Positions 19,881 through 30,872 of a DNA stretch of 64,000 bases are shown here, in pieces. The stretch spans positions 24,036,001 to 24,100,000 of the forward strand of contig NC_061781.1 in assembly GCF_022458985.1 (NCBI RefSeq). Direction: 5' to 3'. The first letter of the stretch is position 1. Each line of letters starts with the position of its first letter. The notes beneath the pieces were generated by a model. The model was not told the DNA's origin, searched no databases, and saw only the letters and a list, made by a program, of their open reading frames with translations. Source of the DNA: Mugil cephalus. Its lineage: Eukaryota; Chordata; Actinopteri; Mugiliformes; Mugilidae. Both the position numbers and the translations under genes were made by a program.

Positions 19881-20225
19881 GAAGGGTATTCACAGTATGA
19901 ACATTTCCAAAGGCTTTTTCTTTTCAGCTTTAAAAATCAGGAAAAACTGCAGTACCAGTCAGAAAAAAAAATTCTTTTTCTACCAAGCCAAGAGGGAGAA
20001 TGATAACTTCTGTCAATCAATCTCAAATCTTATCAGAAATATGACCCCTACACTAAAAAATAATCAGTCATCAATATGATTACGCATGTGGGCAGTTGAT
20101 TTAAAGCAACATGAAACATTCAGAATAATAATTAAAAAAAAAATGGCGATGCAAAACATAACTAATTAATTCAAGATTAAATACTTTCTAAGTCAGTTAA
20201 ATCACATCTGTTATAAGAGTAGAAA

Positions 20226-21152
20226 TTAGTTCAGTTTACCTTGACAAATCAACCTCTTAAGGTGTTTAGAAATTTCTTTCATTTTTAATCCATATATGAT
20301 TGGATTGAAGAGGGGGTTATAGAAAACCAGCTGTAATGTCATAACTAAACGTGCAGTCTTTGTAATATCAGTTTCCACTCTGACTAGAATGACATCAAAT
20401 GTAATCAAAAATGTAAAACTGATTAAAACCAGCAGGTGAGGTAAACAGGTCTGCGTTGCCTTTTTCCTCACTTCACTACAGCTTCGAAAGGTTATTGCGA
20501 ATATTTTTGCATATGTAAAAATTATGTAGAGCATAGGGAGAAGTCCAAGGTTTACCAAAATGATCACACCGTATATGGTGATGGCTCTTGAACTCACACA
20601 GTGAAGTTTGTAAAGTGAGTTATTACAAAAAAACATATTCATAGAAAAACTGCAGAGCTTTTTGTTTGCGCTCATTGTTGTTGTTCCCACGAGCTGACAG
20701 GCAGGTAAAAGCCAAGCTAAAGCCAACAAGGTATTGACAGTCCTCTTTCTCATGATAGCTGGATATTGCAGAGGTTTACATATGGACACATACCGGTCAT
20801 AAGCCATGGCTGCTAACAGTAAAAATTCAGAACCGCATGAACAGTAAAATATGAAATACTGAAAAAGACAGGCCTGATAAGATATCAAAGGCTCTTCAGA
20901 CAGAAGGTCAGTCAGAAGCTTTGGGTAGATGTTAGTGCTGAATATAACAGAGTTCAGTAGCAAAGCTGCGATGAAAATGTACATAGGCTCATGGAGGTTT
21001 TGGTGAATCCAGATTAAGTACACAATAACTGAGTTGCTGCATAGTATTAGAATATAAGCAATAAAAACAATCATAAAATAAAGGTACCTGTATTTGTGAA
21101 CTTCCACAAGCCCATCAAGAGTTATATACGTTAAATTGGATTCTCCATCCAT
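20226..21152 (-). CDS. Odorant receptor, teleost type (OR 6)
   Basis: A 308-residue receptor. Sequon NLT 6-8, LHEPMY 53-58, MAYDRYVSICKPLQYP, KKLCSFSMNMFFC in loop 2, KATQTCLPHLLVL at TM6 (threonine where the others have alanine) and PLFNPIIYG. TM3 carries two extra cysteines (FYCSCGSEF). Related to genes 4 and 5. It is the last - strand receptor and is head-to-head with the + strand gene at 23694, with 2.5 kb between start codons. A donor-like GTCAG/GTAAC lies at about 21284. Confidence 0.97.
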   Translation of the reverse strand: MDGESNLTYITLDGLVEVHKYRYLYFMIVFIAYILILCSNSVIVYLIWIHQNLHEPMYIFIAALLLNSVIFSTNIYPKLLTDLLSEEPLISYQACLFQYFIFYCSCGSEFLLLAAMAYDRYVSICKPLQYPAIMRKRTVNTLLALAWLLPACQLVGTTTMSANKKLCSFSMNMFFCNNSLYKLHCVSSRAITIYGVIILVNLGLLPMLYIIFTYAKIFAITFRSCSEVRKKATQTCLPHLLVLISFTFLITFDVILVRVETDITKTARLVMTLQLVFYNPLFNPIIYGLKMKEISKHLKRLICQGKLN

Positions 21153-21354
21153 TTGGAAAGTTCAGTTACAAACAGTATTAGAGCTATCAGACAATATAAC
21201 AGGTATTAGATCTGAATAAAACGGTTTGGACTGACGCAATAATACGTGTCCTATATGCAGTTCCCTTATTAATTCACAGTTACCTGACCTTTAAAGAAAC
21301 TTACTGTGTGCTCATCTCTAAAACAAAGAAAGACGACAGATTCGACCTGTGAAA

Positions 21355-21398
21355 TGGTTTTTATGTGGCTGGTTCATCCTCTGTGGATCTCATTAAAC
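21355..21398 (-). promoter_or_regulatory. OR promoter module of gene 6
   Basis: On the - strand: GTTTAATGAG, ATCCACAGAGGATG, then CATAAAAACC (about 21357-21365 on +) and ATTTCACAGG. The O/E-like palindrome is altered (CCACAGAGG) but in place. Confidence 0.65.
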
Positions 21399-21499
21399 TT
21401 TCCACCAAGTGTCACTAATATGGAAAGTACTTTTTCCTTTTCTGCATCAACGGTGTTCGGGTTACACAGGTCAACACAGGTCATTTTCGTGGGCCAATA

Positions 21500-21715
21500 A
21501 ATTTTGGTGCAGATTCATAAAAGACAAAATAAAACAAAAGGTTAACGCAACAAAGAAAAAAATCTTATGCTATTTTTATTATTTTATTTAACTAGATTTT
21601 ACTTCTATTTCATTTTGTTTCATTTTAATCTCATTTTATTTTTATCTTTCTTTTTACTTGTGGTTCTTACTATGACCAAGAACTTTCCCTTGTGGATCAT
21701 TAAAGTCTAAATCTA
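21500..21715 (+). repeat. LINE-tail-like T-rich repeat
   Basis: A long T/A-rich stretch ending 'aactttcccttgtggatc' then 'attaaagtctaaatctatc' resembles a non-LTR retrotransposon 3' end. No coding sequence. Confidence 0.4.
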
Positions 21716-21719
21716 TCTT

Positions 21720-22410
21720 GTCAGCTGATACCATTGCCAATATCAACACTGTGTGTCAGTTATAAGATAATCATGCGTATAAGCTTTTCAAATCAAAATT
21801 TTTATTCCTTGTGTCTGGGATCTTAGTGAGCTGGGGACTGAATAGACTCTGTCAATCACTGAGAAACTAGCCAGGTTTAAATGGAGATTTTTTTCTCATT
21901 CTGATTGAAGGTTTCAGGTCAACTGTTGACATGTGAGGAGATCTATTCCAATCTGATGTTTCCATGTACCTCTACTTTTAATCTGAATGGCCTTCTGCTG
22001 ATGTGATGTTTAGACTCATAGTAGCCAGTCCTCTTGACCTTTTTAAACAGTTGAATATTTCCATTTTTTTCTGTTCTTTCCAGTTCTTTCCGTAGCTGTA
22101 GACCAGTTGAAGAAACATCTCTTGAACATCACTGCACATTTACGTCAAGGCAGAGCATGCTCAGAGCCTGACTTTGTTCTGATTCTCTGTTTACATGGGT
22201 TTAGATTGGCTTGGGAACAGGAATGTGGTTTCACAGGTGATAGAGGCGAGTCCTCGTCCTCTTTGTGTGCAGGAGAATTGGAGGGACGAGTCCAGGAGTG
22301 AACCTGTGGCCAGCCTGACAGAGGTCCTGTGTGTCACTGAATGTGAGCTTTTCTGACTGTAGTATGAGATCTGCCTCCATTTACCCATTCACTGCAATAT
22401 GTTGGATTAA
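21720..22410. other. Intergenic, divergent OR spacer
   Basis: No gene and no recognised repeat. Forms part of the head-to-head spacer between genes 6 and 7. Confidence 0.4.
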
Positions 22411-22696
22411 GGTGGCACAGTGGTGTGGCCTCACAGCAAGAAGGTCTGCGTTTGAATCCAACTGGGGTCTTTCTGGGCGACATGTTCTTCCTGTGTCTGT
22501 GTGGGTTTTCTGTGGCTACTCCAGCTTCCTCTCACCCTCCAAATGCATGCTCTTTAGGTTCATCAGTGGTTCTAAACTGGCTGTTAGTGTGAGTGTGAGT
22601 GATTGTCTGTCTCTCTGCATGAGCCCTGAGATAGACTGTAAATCTGTCCAGGGTGTACCCCGCCTCTCGCCCACTGACAGCTGGGATAGGCTCCAG
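22411..22696 (+). repeat. tRNA-headed-type interspersed repeat, forward copy
   Basis: Begins ggtggcacagtggtgtggcc (A-box-like at 22413-22423) and has gcgtttgaatcc (B-box-like, 22448-22459). It then runs through 'cctgtgtctgtgtgggtttt' and 'gtccagggtgtaccccgcct' to 'ctgggataggctccag'. The same family in reverse is at 10178, 36124 and 41186. Confidence 0.7.
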
Positions 22697-23062
22697 ATAA
22701 ACTATGAAAACCAACTTTCACAAATCACTGTAGTGCCAAGTTCATCAGGACATATGGACATATGGACCTGTGGCATTCAGTTACATGTGTCTGTTTAGTG
22801 CAAGTGGAGACAAGTATTAAATAGTCGAGGTAAGAATGAACCTTTAGGTAATCTGCACATACCTGTTTAGTTTTGAATCATTGCAAAACTATTTCTCAGA
22901 CCTTTCTAATTTAGTATCCAGCCAAGAGTGTTGGACAGGACACTGGGAACCAGTGGCACCAGAACTGAAAGTACATTAGAATCGATTTTTTATCCATAGG
23001 CCAATCACAAAATCACAAATTTGGGGGAAGTGTTGCTTTTTTGCTCTGGTGGGATCACAGTC

Positions 23063-23165
23063 CATACATCCATCCATCCATCCATCCATCCATCCATGCA
23101 TGTATGCATCCATCCATCCATCAATCCATCAATCCATCCATACATCCATATATCCATACATGCAT
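23063..23165. repeat. (CATC)n-rich microsatellite
   Basis: Tetranucleotide CATC/ATCC units, with interruptions to ATCA, CATA and TGCA. Confidence 0.9.
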
Positions 23166-23470
23166 TGTTTAAAATCCAGATATTATATAATAATTATATA
23201 TAATCTGACAATTCATTCTAAACAATGGTGTGGTGGAAAAATCCACACTTTATACAAAAATCTCAGCGAAACAAAAACCAAACACTGAGCCAGTTGATGG
23301 GGTCACTATAAGGTCAAAACAAAAACACTGATCAAAACATTTGATGTAGTAGGGAGAGAAAAGTATTGTATTAATAACATAAAGATGAAGTAATGTTGAA
23401 TGAGGAAGTTACACCCCCAAGTAATAAAAGAAAAACGCTGTTAGTTTAGGTTTGATGAAGTTACAACAGA

Positions 23471-23511
23471 CTTTAATGAGTTCCATGGAGAACAGGCCAT
23501 CTAATAAAAAA
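23471..23511 (+). promoter_or_regulatory. OR promoter module of gene 7
   Basis: ctttaatgag (23471-23480), ttccatggaga (23481-23491), taataaaaa (23502-23510), then actttccgcg in place of ttccacag. About 190-220 bp before the ATG. A candidate 5' UTR intron runs 23613-23684 (AA/GTACTA ... TTTTAG/G). Confidence 0.75.
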
Positions 23512-23693
23512 CTTTCCGCGAACTCAATCCGTTCACTTTGTGAACTTTGGACATCGGCATATACCAGGTGCATCTGAAGGTCAGCTATCTGTTACTCTCT
23601 CCACCAATTCAAGTACTATGTTTGTCATGAAAAAGTCTTTATCCGTGTTGCAGTTCTTTTTTTACAACTGAGCATTTCTTTTAGGAAACATTA

Positions 23694-24620
23694 ATGGGTG
23701 GTGAAGTTAACATAACATATATAACTTTAGATGGGCTTGTGGAATTGGAAACTTACAGGTACCTGTATTTTATGATCATTTTTTGCAGTTATATTTTTAT
23801 AATATGCTCTAATTTCACCATTGTGTATCTTATTTGGACGCGTGAAAACCTACATGAGCCCATGTACGTTTTCATCGCAGCCTTACTTGTAAACTCTGTT
23901 ATCTTAAGCACTAATATCTATCCAAAATTTTTAAGTGATATATTATCTGAAACGCAGGTCATATCGTACCCAGCCTGCCTCTTACAATTTTTTATAGTTT
24001 ATTGTTTTGCTTGTTCTGAATTCTTACTTTTAGCGGCCATGTCCTATGACAGATATGTGTCTATATGTAAACCTTTCCAATATCCAACTATTATGACAAA
24101 AGAAAGAGTGAGTATTTTCCTGGTTTTTGCTTGGGCTGTGCCTGCTTGTGTGATTGCAGTTCCAGCAATAATGAGTGCTGACATGAAAATCTGTAATTTC
24201 ACTCTGAATGGAATATTCTGTAACAATTCAATTTACAATCTGCACTGTGCGAGCTCAGTAGCACGTTCTGTATTTGGTGCTGTTGCTCTGATAGTCACTG
24301 CACTTTTCCCTCTGCTTTTCATCCTTTTCACATACACCAGAATACTTATAATAACCTCTCGATGTTCTAAAGAAGTCAGGAAAAAGGCTGCAGAGACCTG
24401 TCTACCACATCTGCTGGTTCTAGTCAGCTACACCTTTTTGTGTAGCTATGATGTCATTATTGCTCGATTGGGAAATGATTTTCCTAAAATTGTCCGTTTC
24501 ATAATGACTTTGCAGGTGGTTTTGTATCATCCTCTGTTCAATCCATTAATTTATGGGTTAAAGATGAAAGAAATATCTAAGCATTTAAAGAGATTGCTCT
24601 GTCAAACCAAACTGAACTGA
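23694..24620 (+). CDS. Odorant receptor, teleost type (OR 7)
   Basis: A 308-residue receptor with sequon NIT 6-8. Its TM3 segment FFIVYCFACSEFLLLAAMSYDRY recurs in the gene at 39658 and nowhere else here. Loop 2 is KICNFTLNGIFCNNSIYNLHC with sequon NNS. KAAETCLPHLLVLV opens TM6, and PLFNPLIYG lies in TM7. Its closest relative overall is the gene at 29946, and flanks on both sides are shared with that copy. First gene of the + strand block C. The start ATG lies 10 nt after a strong splice acceptor (ttcttttag). Confidence 0.97.
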   Translation: MGGEVNITYITLDGLVELETYRYLYFMIIFCSYIFIICSNFTIVYLIWTRENLHEPMYVFIAALLVNSVILSTNIYPKFLSDILSETQVISYPACLLQFFIVYCFACSEFLLLAAMSYDRYVSICKPFQYPTIMTKERVSIFLVFAWAVPACVIAVPAIMSADMKICNFTLNGIFCNNSIYNLHCASSVARSVFGAVALIVTALFPLLFILFTYTRILIITSRCSKEVRKKAAETCLPHLLVLVSYTFLCSYDVIIARLGNDFPKIVRFIMTLQVVLYHPLFNPLIYGLKMKEISKHLKRLLCQTKLN

Positions 24621-25640
24621 TGTATTGAAAGTAACGTTATTATCGGTGTTAGTGAAAAGTAATGTACAGATCTTTCCTATGTAACAATATTAATGCAGAG
24701 ACATGAATGCACTCTTGAGATGTTCCATATAGGGAGACATTTTTATGCCATCCATGATTTAAAGATTTAAAGGTATTTTTATTTTACTATTTCTGCTGCA
24801 ACACAGTAAATTTTTCTGAAGCTGTGTCCAAACAATGGTTGTTAGCATCATTCTTTGACTTTTTGCTTCCTTGTTAATTTGGACACACAAAGCCCATCGA
24901 GAACATTTACATGACACTGGAAATTATGACATGATTTTCAGGCTGTGAAACCTCACGGGAAACTAAGCGTGTCAGGATAAGCCACTATTATTGTCACCCA
25001 CTTGGACATCTCCTTGTCTGAGGGAGGGAGCTTATTGGCTTATTGTGTACTGTAACGGTAATCAACGAAAGTTTAAACCGTTGTTTTTTGCTCAATTTTG
25101 TGTTTTCAATACACATGGTAATTACTGTGCAAAGCTCCCATTTAATAAGCTACTTTATTATGCACAGCACATGTACCGTCCACAAACCTGACACTTTTAC
25201 AGGCTTGCACATTTGCGGGTGATGAAACTGTGGAAAGGTAAAGCAATAATAAATAAATACAAACTTTCCACAGAATTAATTATTCTGAATTCTGAAGATG
25301 AATGCACAACAAGTATGTTTTGAAGTCAATTATCTGAATTACTATAGCAACACTGCAGTCTATTGCTGAATGATGAAGTAATGCTGTGAAGGTGGTTGTA
25401 CACTTTTATTCAAATATGACATGCACTCTGCCATTTTTATTACTGAAAACATATTCTAGGCATCTAGGATAATCCATAACTGACATAAAACATGCAACTT
25501 ATTGCAAATGGAATGCATACAAATATGTTTGATTTGCGATCATGGTTAAAGTGCATATTTTAATATTCTACGATGATTTTACCATTGCTCCGTTTAGTAC
25601 CGTTTGGATACACAACGACCTCCATCTCATTGTAGCTCTA
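24621..25640. other. Intergenic, OR 3' flank
   Basis: Blocks such as 'aaacctcacgggaaactaa' and 'cacccacttggacatctcct' at 24948-25030 recur at 31216-31300 after the sister gene. This is duplicated flank, with no reading frame. Confidence 0.6.
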
Positions 25641-26465
25641 CCTCTAAAGAGTTATTTTCTGCACTAATATGTGCACAAAGTTGTGAATTATAAATATTAT
25701 ATTATTCCCTCATACTACCAAACATTACTTTCTGTGTGGAGGTTTGGGGAAAACATGCACAACAATCACTAATCCAATTTATCTGCTTCAGAAAAGAGCA
25801 ATCAGAATTATCAGTAAAGTTGATTGTCGGGAACCCCAAAACAAATTGTTCATAACTTGTCAGATGCTGAAATTCAATGATCTTGTAGATTTCAAAATAT
25901 CACTGTTGATGTACAAGGTATATAATAATCTACTGCTACAAGGTATCCAGAAGTTGTTTTATAAGAGTGTGTATGAACTCAGAGGAAACTGCGTGCTTTC
26001 AAAGGCAGAGAGCAGAACAAATGTCAGGTATATTTCAGTTTATGAGTTTGGTCTGTAGAATGTTTTGGAAATGGATATAAAAGAATCCAATACAAACCAA
26101 ATGTTGAAAAAAAGTATTGAGGAATAGGATACTCATTAGGTATGGATATGAGTGAGTGTATATGTCAGTGCCCAAGTCGGATTACACAATGGGTACATGT
26201 ATGTTTTCTAATGATTTCTCTTCTTTACTGCTCTGTATATAGCATGTAGGAGCTGAGATTGATAGATGTAAAAAGCTTAGCTTCAGCCTATACATTTTTG
26301 GTCTCTGGTTATGGATACATTTCGTTTTTTGAGTAATGCAATATGGGCATAATTTTTATGTTGTTCTGTTGTTGCTTTTATTTTTTTTCTCTTTCATTTT
26401 CTGTATCTGAATTCATATTCTGAATATGACTGAAATAAATTACACTAAAACAAACAAACAAAAAA
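25640..26465 (+). mobile_element. LINE fragment, reverse transcriptase C-terminus and 3' tail
   Basis: The frame at 25744-26058 encodes LLQKRAIRIISKVDCREPQ, LKFNDLVDFKISLLMYKVYNN and an ELRGNCVLSK segment, the C-terminal region of a jockey-group LINE common in vertebrates. The tail ends 'tgactgaaataaattacact' followed by acaaa repeats. Heavily 5'-truncated. Confidence 0.7.
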
Positions 26466-26573
26466 ATATGTCATTTTATCAGACTATTACCCACACATTG
26501 TATGTGTTTAAGCTAAGAATGCTTTAAAAAAAACGGAAGTGTTAATGGGTTATTTTCGTCAATAATAAAAAGT

Positions 26574-27514
26574 GTCAATATTTGGTGTGACCACTCTTTC
26601 CCTTCTAGACAGCATCAGTTCTTCTAGATCCACTTGCATACAGTTTTTGAAAGCTTTTAAGGTACTAAGCCGTAAGGTTGTTCCAAACACCTTGGAGAAC
26701 TAACCCCATGTAGACTTCTTCAGATCCTTCTGTCTCTTCATATAATCCCAGACACACTCCATGATGTTGAGATCAGGGCTCTGTGGGGTTCATGCCATCA
26801 CTTCCAGGACTTCTTGTTCTTCTTTCCTCTGAAGATAGTTCTTAATGACCTTGGCTGTATCTTCAGGCTCTTTGTCCTGCTGCAGAATAAATTTGGGGCC
26901 TATTGGTACTGATGATGGATAAGTATCTTCCCATATTTCTCGTCATTGAGGACCATTAGTCCTGATCAAATCTTAAACTCCATTTGCAGAAATGCAGCCC
27001 CAAACCTTCCAGGAGCCTCCACTATGCTTCACTGTTGCCTGCAGACACTCATTATTGTACCGATCCCCAGCCCTTCAGTGAACAAACCGCCTTCTGCTAC
27101 AGTCAAATATTATAAATTTTGACTCATCAGTCACCTGCAGCTGCTACCATTTTCTGTCCTCCAGTTCCTATGTTTTGGTGCATAGTTGAGTCTCTTGGCC
27201 TTGTTTCCATGTCAGTCTTATGGATTTTTGGCTCTAACTCTTCCATGAAGACCACTTCTGCCAGACTTCTCCAGACAGTAGATGGATGTACCTGGGTGCC
27301 AGTGGTTTCTGCAACTTCTGAGCTTATGGTCCTGCTGGATATCTTCAGATTTCAAAGGGAGATAGGGTTGATGTGTTTTTCATCTGTTACAAGTTTCCTT
27401 GGCCGACAACTGCATGTACAATCCTACAAAGTCCCTGACTTTGTGCAAGTGTACCTATAAGGATTGATGCTGGTTTGAAGGCAAAGGGTAGTAACACCAC
27501 ATATAGATGTGACT
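26574..27514 (-). mobile_element. Tc1-like DNA transposon, both ends present, internally deleted
   Basis: The left end 'gtcaatatttggtgtgaccact' (26574) and right end 'gtaacaccacatatagatgtgac' form imperfect terminal inverted repeats. The body read antisense carries the C-terminal two thirds of the transposase ('tgatgttgagatcagggctc', 'ctgctgcagaataaatttgg', 'ggccttgtttccatgtcag'). At about 27418 the text jumps from 'cttggccgacaactgcatg' directly to 'cctacaaagtccctgacttt', so the transposase N-terminus is deleted. Non-autonomous. Confidence 0.75.
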
Positions 27515-27764
27515 TAAACCTTTCTTTTGTTTTCTCACTTTGTTTATTTTTATCAATTTCAAAAATATAAATAATGATAGCATTTTGTATAGTATTCCTA
27601 GTTTCCAGCATTTTTCCCACACCCGCCTTCCATTGCGGATTCATGTTAAAGTGTATTTCAGATAAACTATGAAAACCAATCAACCAAATTTCAAAAATCC
27701 CTGTAGTGTCAAGTTCATTAGGACATATGCACCACTAGAATGTAAGCTAGCAATTCACACTAAA

Positions 27765-29488
27765 AACGTCTCCTCTCTGGTGGGAAAGGAGCTGGTGCTT
27801 GTTGAAGAGGTTGAGCGCTGCTGACTAGATATAAGTCCCTGAGGGGAGTTGGACCCTCAACTTTTTTGGAGTTGCTCCGGTGAGAGTGGTGACCTGGTTG
27901 GGCTTTGCATGCCCCCAGAATCTCTGCCTGTTGGGGTTCTTCCGGGTGGATGAAAGGGTTGCTTCCCAGTGCCTTTGGGTCGGGGAACAGGTCCTGACTG
28001 TTGTTTGTGCTTATGCACCAAACAGCAGTCCAGAGTACCCACCATTTTTGGAGGACCCAGGATGGACGCTGGACTGCACCTCGACTGGAGACTCCATTGC
28101 TCTGCTGGTGGACTTCAACGCTCATGTGGGCAATGACAGCATGACCTGGAGGGGGGCAATTGGGAGGAACGGCCTGTCTGATCTGAACCGTAGCTGTGTT
28201 CAGTTATTGGACTTGAACATAAGGTTGTTCATCAGTACTCTTGGCACCATGACGGCCTAGGCTGTAGGTTGCTCTAACCTGCGACTGTATGTTTTTGACA
28301 CTCGGGTGAAGGGAAGAGCAGAGATGATCAACACCTGGTGGTGAGTTGGATCAGATGGCAGGGAAGGACACCATGCAGACCTGGTAGGCCCAAATGAATA
28401 GTGAGGGTCTGCTGGAAACGCATGGTGGTAGAAACCGTCAAGGTGGTCTTTAACTCCAACCTCCAGCAGAGCTCCAAAGTCATCCCAAGGGAGGTGGCAG
28501 ACATAAGCTCACTGGTGCTGAAATCCCTGAACTTGACATCTATCAGGCTGAAAAGGGAGGCCTGGAAGGCATGGTTGGTCTGTGGGTCTCCAGAAGTAGC
28601 TGACTAGTATTGTAGGGCACTCACTGAGGCAACAACTCGGGTGTGGGAGGAGTTTGGTAGGACTATGGAAGAAGACTATCGGTTGGCTCCAAAAAAGGTT
28701 CCGGCAAAACCATCCGACTTGCCCACACTCTTTGTATGTGGATGGCCCCTTGCTAAGGACCATTCAGTCCCTGTGCCAAAGAAGCGCAAGTTTGGTCCAT
28801 GTAACTGGCTGTAAGTTGGACTTGTTCCCAGTCAGGTTTGGACTCTGCCAGGGCTGACCTTTATCACCAGTTCTGTTCATAACTTTTATGAGCAGAATTT
28901 TGTAGCTAGGTGGTGGAGCGTGTTGAGTTCAGTGATTGGAGGATCTTGTCTCTGCTTTTTGCGGATGATGTGGTCCTCTTAGAGTGTGAAGTGGCTGGGA
29001 TGAAGATAAACACCTCCAAGTCTGAGATCATAGTCCTCAGACAGGGTGGATTAGCCAGTCCAGGTAGGGGAGGAGGTCCTGCCTCAAGTGGAGGAGTTCA
29101 AATATCTTGTGATCTTGTTCATGCGTGAGGGTAGAATGAAGCATGAGATCAATAGATGCACCAGAGCGGCATCTGCAGTGATGTGGGCGCTCAACCAGTC
29201 TGTCATGGTGAAGAGAGAGCTAAACTAAAAGCTGTAGCTGGGTAATGACCGAAAGTGGCCCAAATGAGCAGGGTGGCCAGGCTCAGCCTTAGAGATAGGG
29301 TTAGGAGCTCGGACACACGGGAGGAACTCAGAGTAGAATCGCTGCTCTTCCACATTGAGAGGAGTTGAGTTTAGGTGGTTCGGGCGTCTGGTAAGGTTTG
29401 CAAGAATTGCATGTACCACCGGTAGGAGGCCTTGGGGTCGGCCCAGGACACAATGGAGGGACAGAACAACGGAACAGAACAGAACACT
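27765..29488 (+). mobile_element. Non-LTR retrotransposon remnant with endonuclease and reverse transcriptase pieces
   Basis: Contains an endonuclease segment (DFNAHVGNDSMTWRGAIGRNG at 28111-28170), then VFNSNLQQSSKVIPREVADI, then reverse transcriptase text (LLFADDVVLL at 28960-28990, INTSKSEIIVL) and a C-terminal TGRRPWGRPRTQWRD. Multiple internal deletions and frame breaks. It lies between a duplicated OR flank (27655-27735) and its continuation (from 29490), so it inserted after that duplication. Confidence 0.8.
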
Positions 29489-29748
29489 TAACAATGGTGT
29501 GGAGGAAAAATCCACACTTTATACAAAAATCTCAGTGAAACAAAACCAAACACTGAGTCAGCTGATGGGGTCACTAAGGTCAAAACAGAAACACTGATCA
29601 AACATTTGATGTAGTAGGGAGAGAGAAGTCGGCGCTCTAAGTATTGTATTACTAACATAAAGATGAAGTAATGTTGAATGAGGAAGTTACACCCCCAAGT
29701 GAAAAAAAGCAAACACTGTTAGTTTAGGGTTGATGAAGTTACAACAGA

Positions 29749-29790
29749 CTTTAATGAGTTCCATGGAGAACAGGCCATCTAATAAAAAAC
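29749..29790 (+). promoter_or_regulatory. OR promoter module of gene 8
   Basis: ctttaatgag, ttccatggaga, taataaaaaa, then tttccacgg. Candidate 5' UTR intron 29867-29936 (70 nt; CAA/GTACTA ... TTTTAG/G). Confidence 0.75.
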
Positions 29791-29945
29791 TTTCCACGGA
29801 CATCAGCATATACCAGGTGCATCTGAAGGTCAGCTATCTGCAAAGAAACTCTCTCCACCAATGCAAGTACTATTTTTGTCATGTAAAAGTCTTTATCCAT
29901 GTTATGCAATCTTTTACAACTGAACGTTTCTTTTAGGAAACTTTA

Positions 29946-30872
29946 ATGGGTGGTGAAGTTAACATAACATATATAACTTTAGATGGGCATGTCGACTTGG
30001 AAACATACAGGTACCTGTATTTTGTGATCATGTTTACTACTTACATTCTAATAATATGCTGTAATTTCACCATTGTGTATCTTATTTGGATGCATGAAAA
30101 CCTGCATGAACCGATGTATGTTTTCATTGCAGCCTTACTTATAAACTCTGTTGTCTTCAGCACTAATATCTATCCAAAGTTTTTAATTGACATGTTATCT
30201 GAAAAGCAGATCATATCGTACTCAGCCTGCATTTTGCAGTTTTTCATATTTTATTGTTTAGGTTGTGCAGAATTCTTACTTTTGGCTGTCATGTCCTATG
30301 ACAGATATGTGTCTATATGTAAACCTCTGCAATATCCAGCTATCATGACAAAAGACAGAGTAAGTATTTTCCTGGCTTTAGCTTGGACTGTCCCTGCTTG
30401 TGTGATTGCTGTTCCATCAATAATGAGTGCTGACATGAAACTCTGTCATTTCACTCTGAATGGAATTTTATGCAACAATTCAATTTACAATCTGCACTGT
30501 GTGAGCTCAGTAGCACGATCTGTATTTGGTGCTGTTGCTCTGGTAGTCACTGCACTTTTCCCTCTGCTCTTCATCCTTTTCACATACACTAGAATACTTA
30601 TAATAACTTCTCGATGTTCTAGAGAAGTCAGGAAAAAGGCTGCAGAGACCTGTCTACCACATCTGCTGGTTCTAGTCAGCTACTCCTTTTTGTGTGCATT
30701 TGATGTCGCTATTGTTCGATTGGGAGCTGATTTTCCTAAAATTGTCCGTCTGATAATGACTTTGCAGGTGGTTTTGTATCATCCTCTGTTCAATCCAATA
30801 ATTTATGGGTTAAAGTTGAAAGAAATATCTAAGCATTTAAAGAGATTGCTCTGTCAAACTAAACTGACCTGA
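29946..30872 (+). CDS. Odorant receptor, teleost type (OR 8)
   Basis: A 308-residue receptor, sequon NIT 6-8. TM3 reads FFIFYCLGCAEFLLLAVMSYDRY. Loop 2 is KLCHFTLNGILCNNSIYNLHC, as in the gene at 44301. PLFNPIIYG lies in TM7. It ends RLLCQTKLT. Sister of the gene at 23694 by flanks and most of the coding region. The ATG lies 10 nt after the acceptor ttcttttag. Confidence 0.97.
   Translation: MGGEVNITYITLDGHVDLETYRYLYFVIMFTTYILIICCNFTIVYLIWMHENLHEPMYVFIAALLINSVVFSTNIYPKFLIDMLSEKQIISYSACILQFFIFYCLGCAEFLLLAVMSYDRYVSICKPLQYPAIMTKDRVSIFLALAWTVPACVIAVPSIMSADMKLCHFTLNGILCNNSIYNLHCVSSVARSVFGAVALVVTALFPLLFILFTYTRILIITSRCSREVRKKAAETCLPHLLVLVSYSFLCAFDVAIVRLGADFPKIVRLIMTLQVVLYHPLFNPIIYGLKLKEISKHLKRLLCQTKLT

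Noticed and set aside
19680-20079. Overlapping + strand frames with Phe/Cys/Val-rich starts
   Set aside because: They come from a T/G-rich low-complexity stretch and transposon text; three frames overlap without a domain.
23063-23165. CRISPR-like or protein-coding Ser/His/Pro repeat
   Set aside because: It is a simple CATC microsatellite; the repeated peptides are a by-product of it.
26574-27514. Open frame 27119-27460 on the + strand as a gene
   Set aside because: It is the antisense of a Tc1-like transposase.
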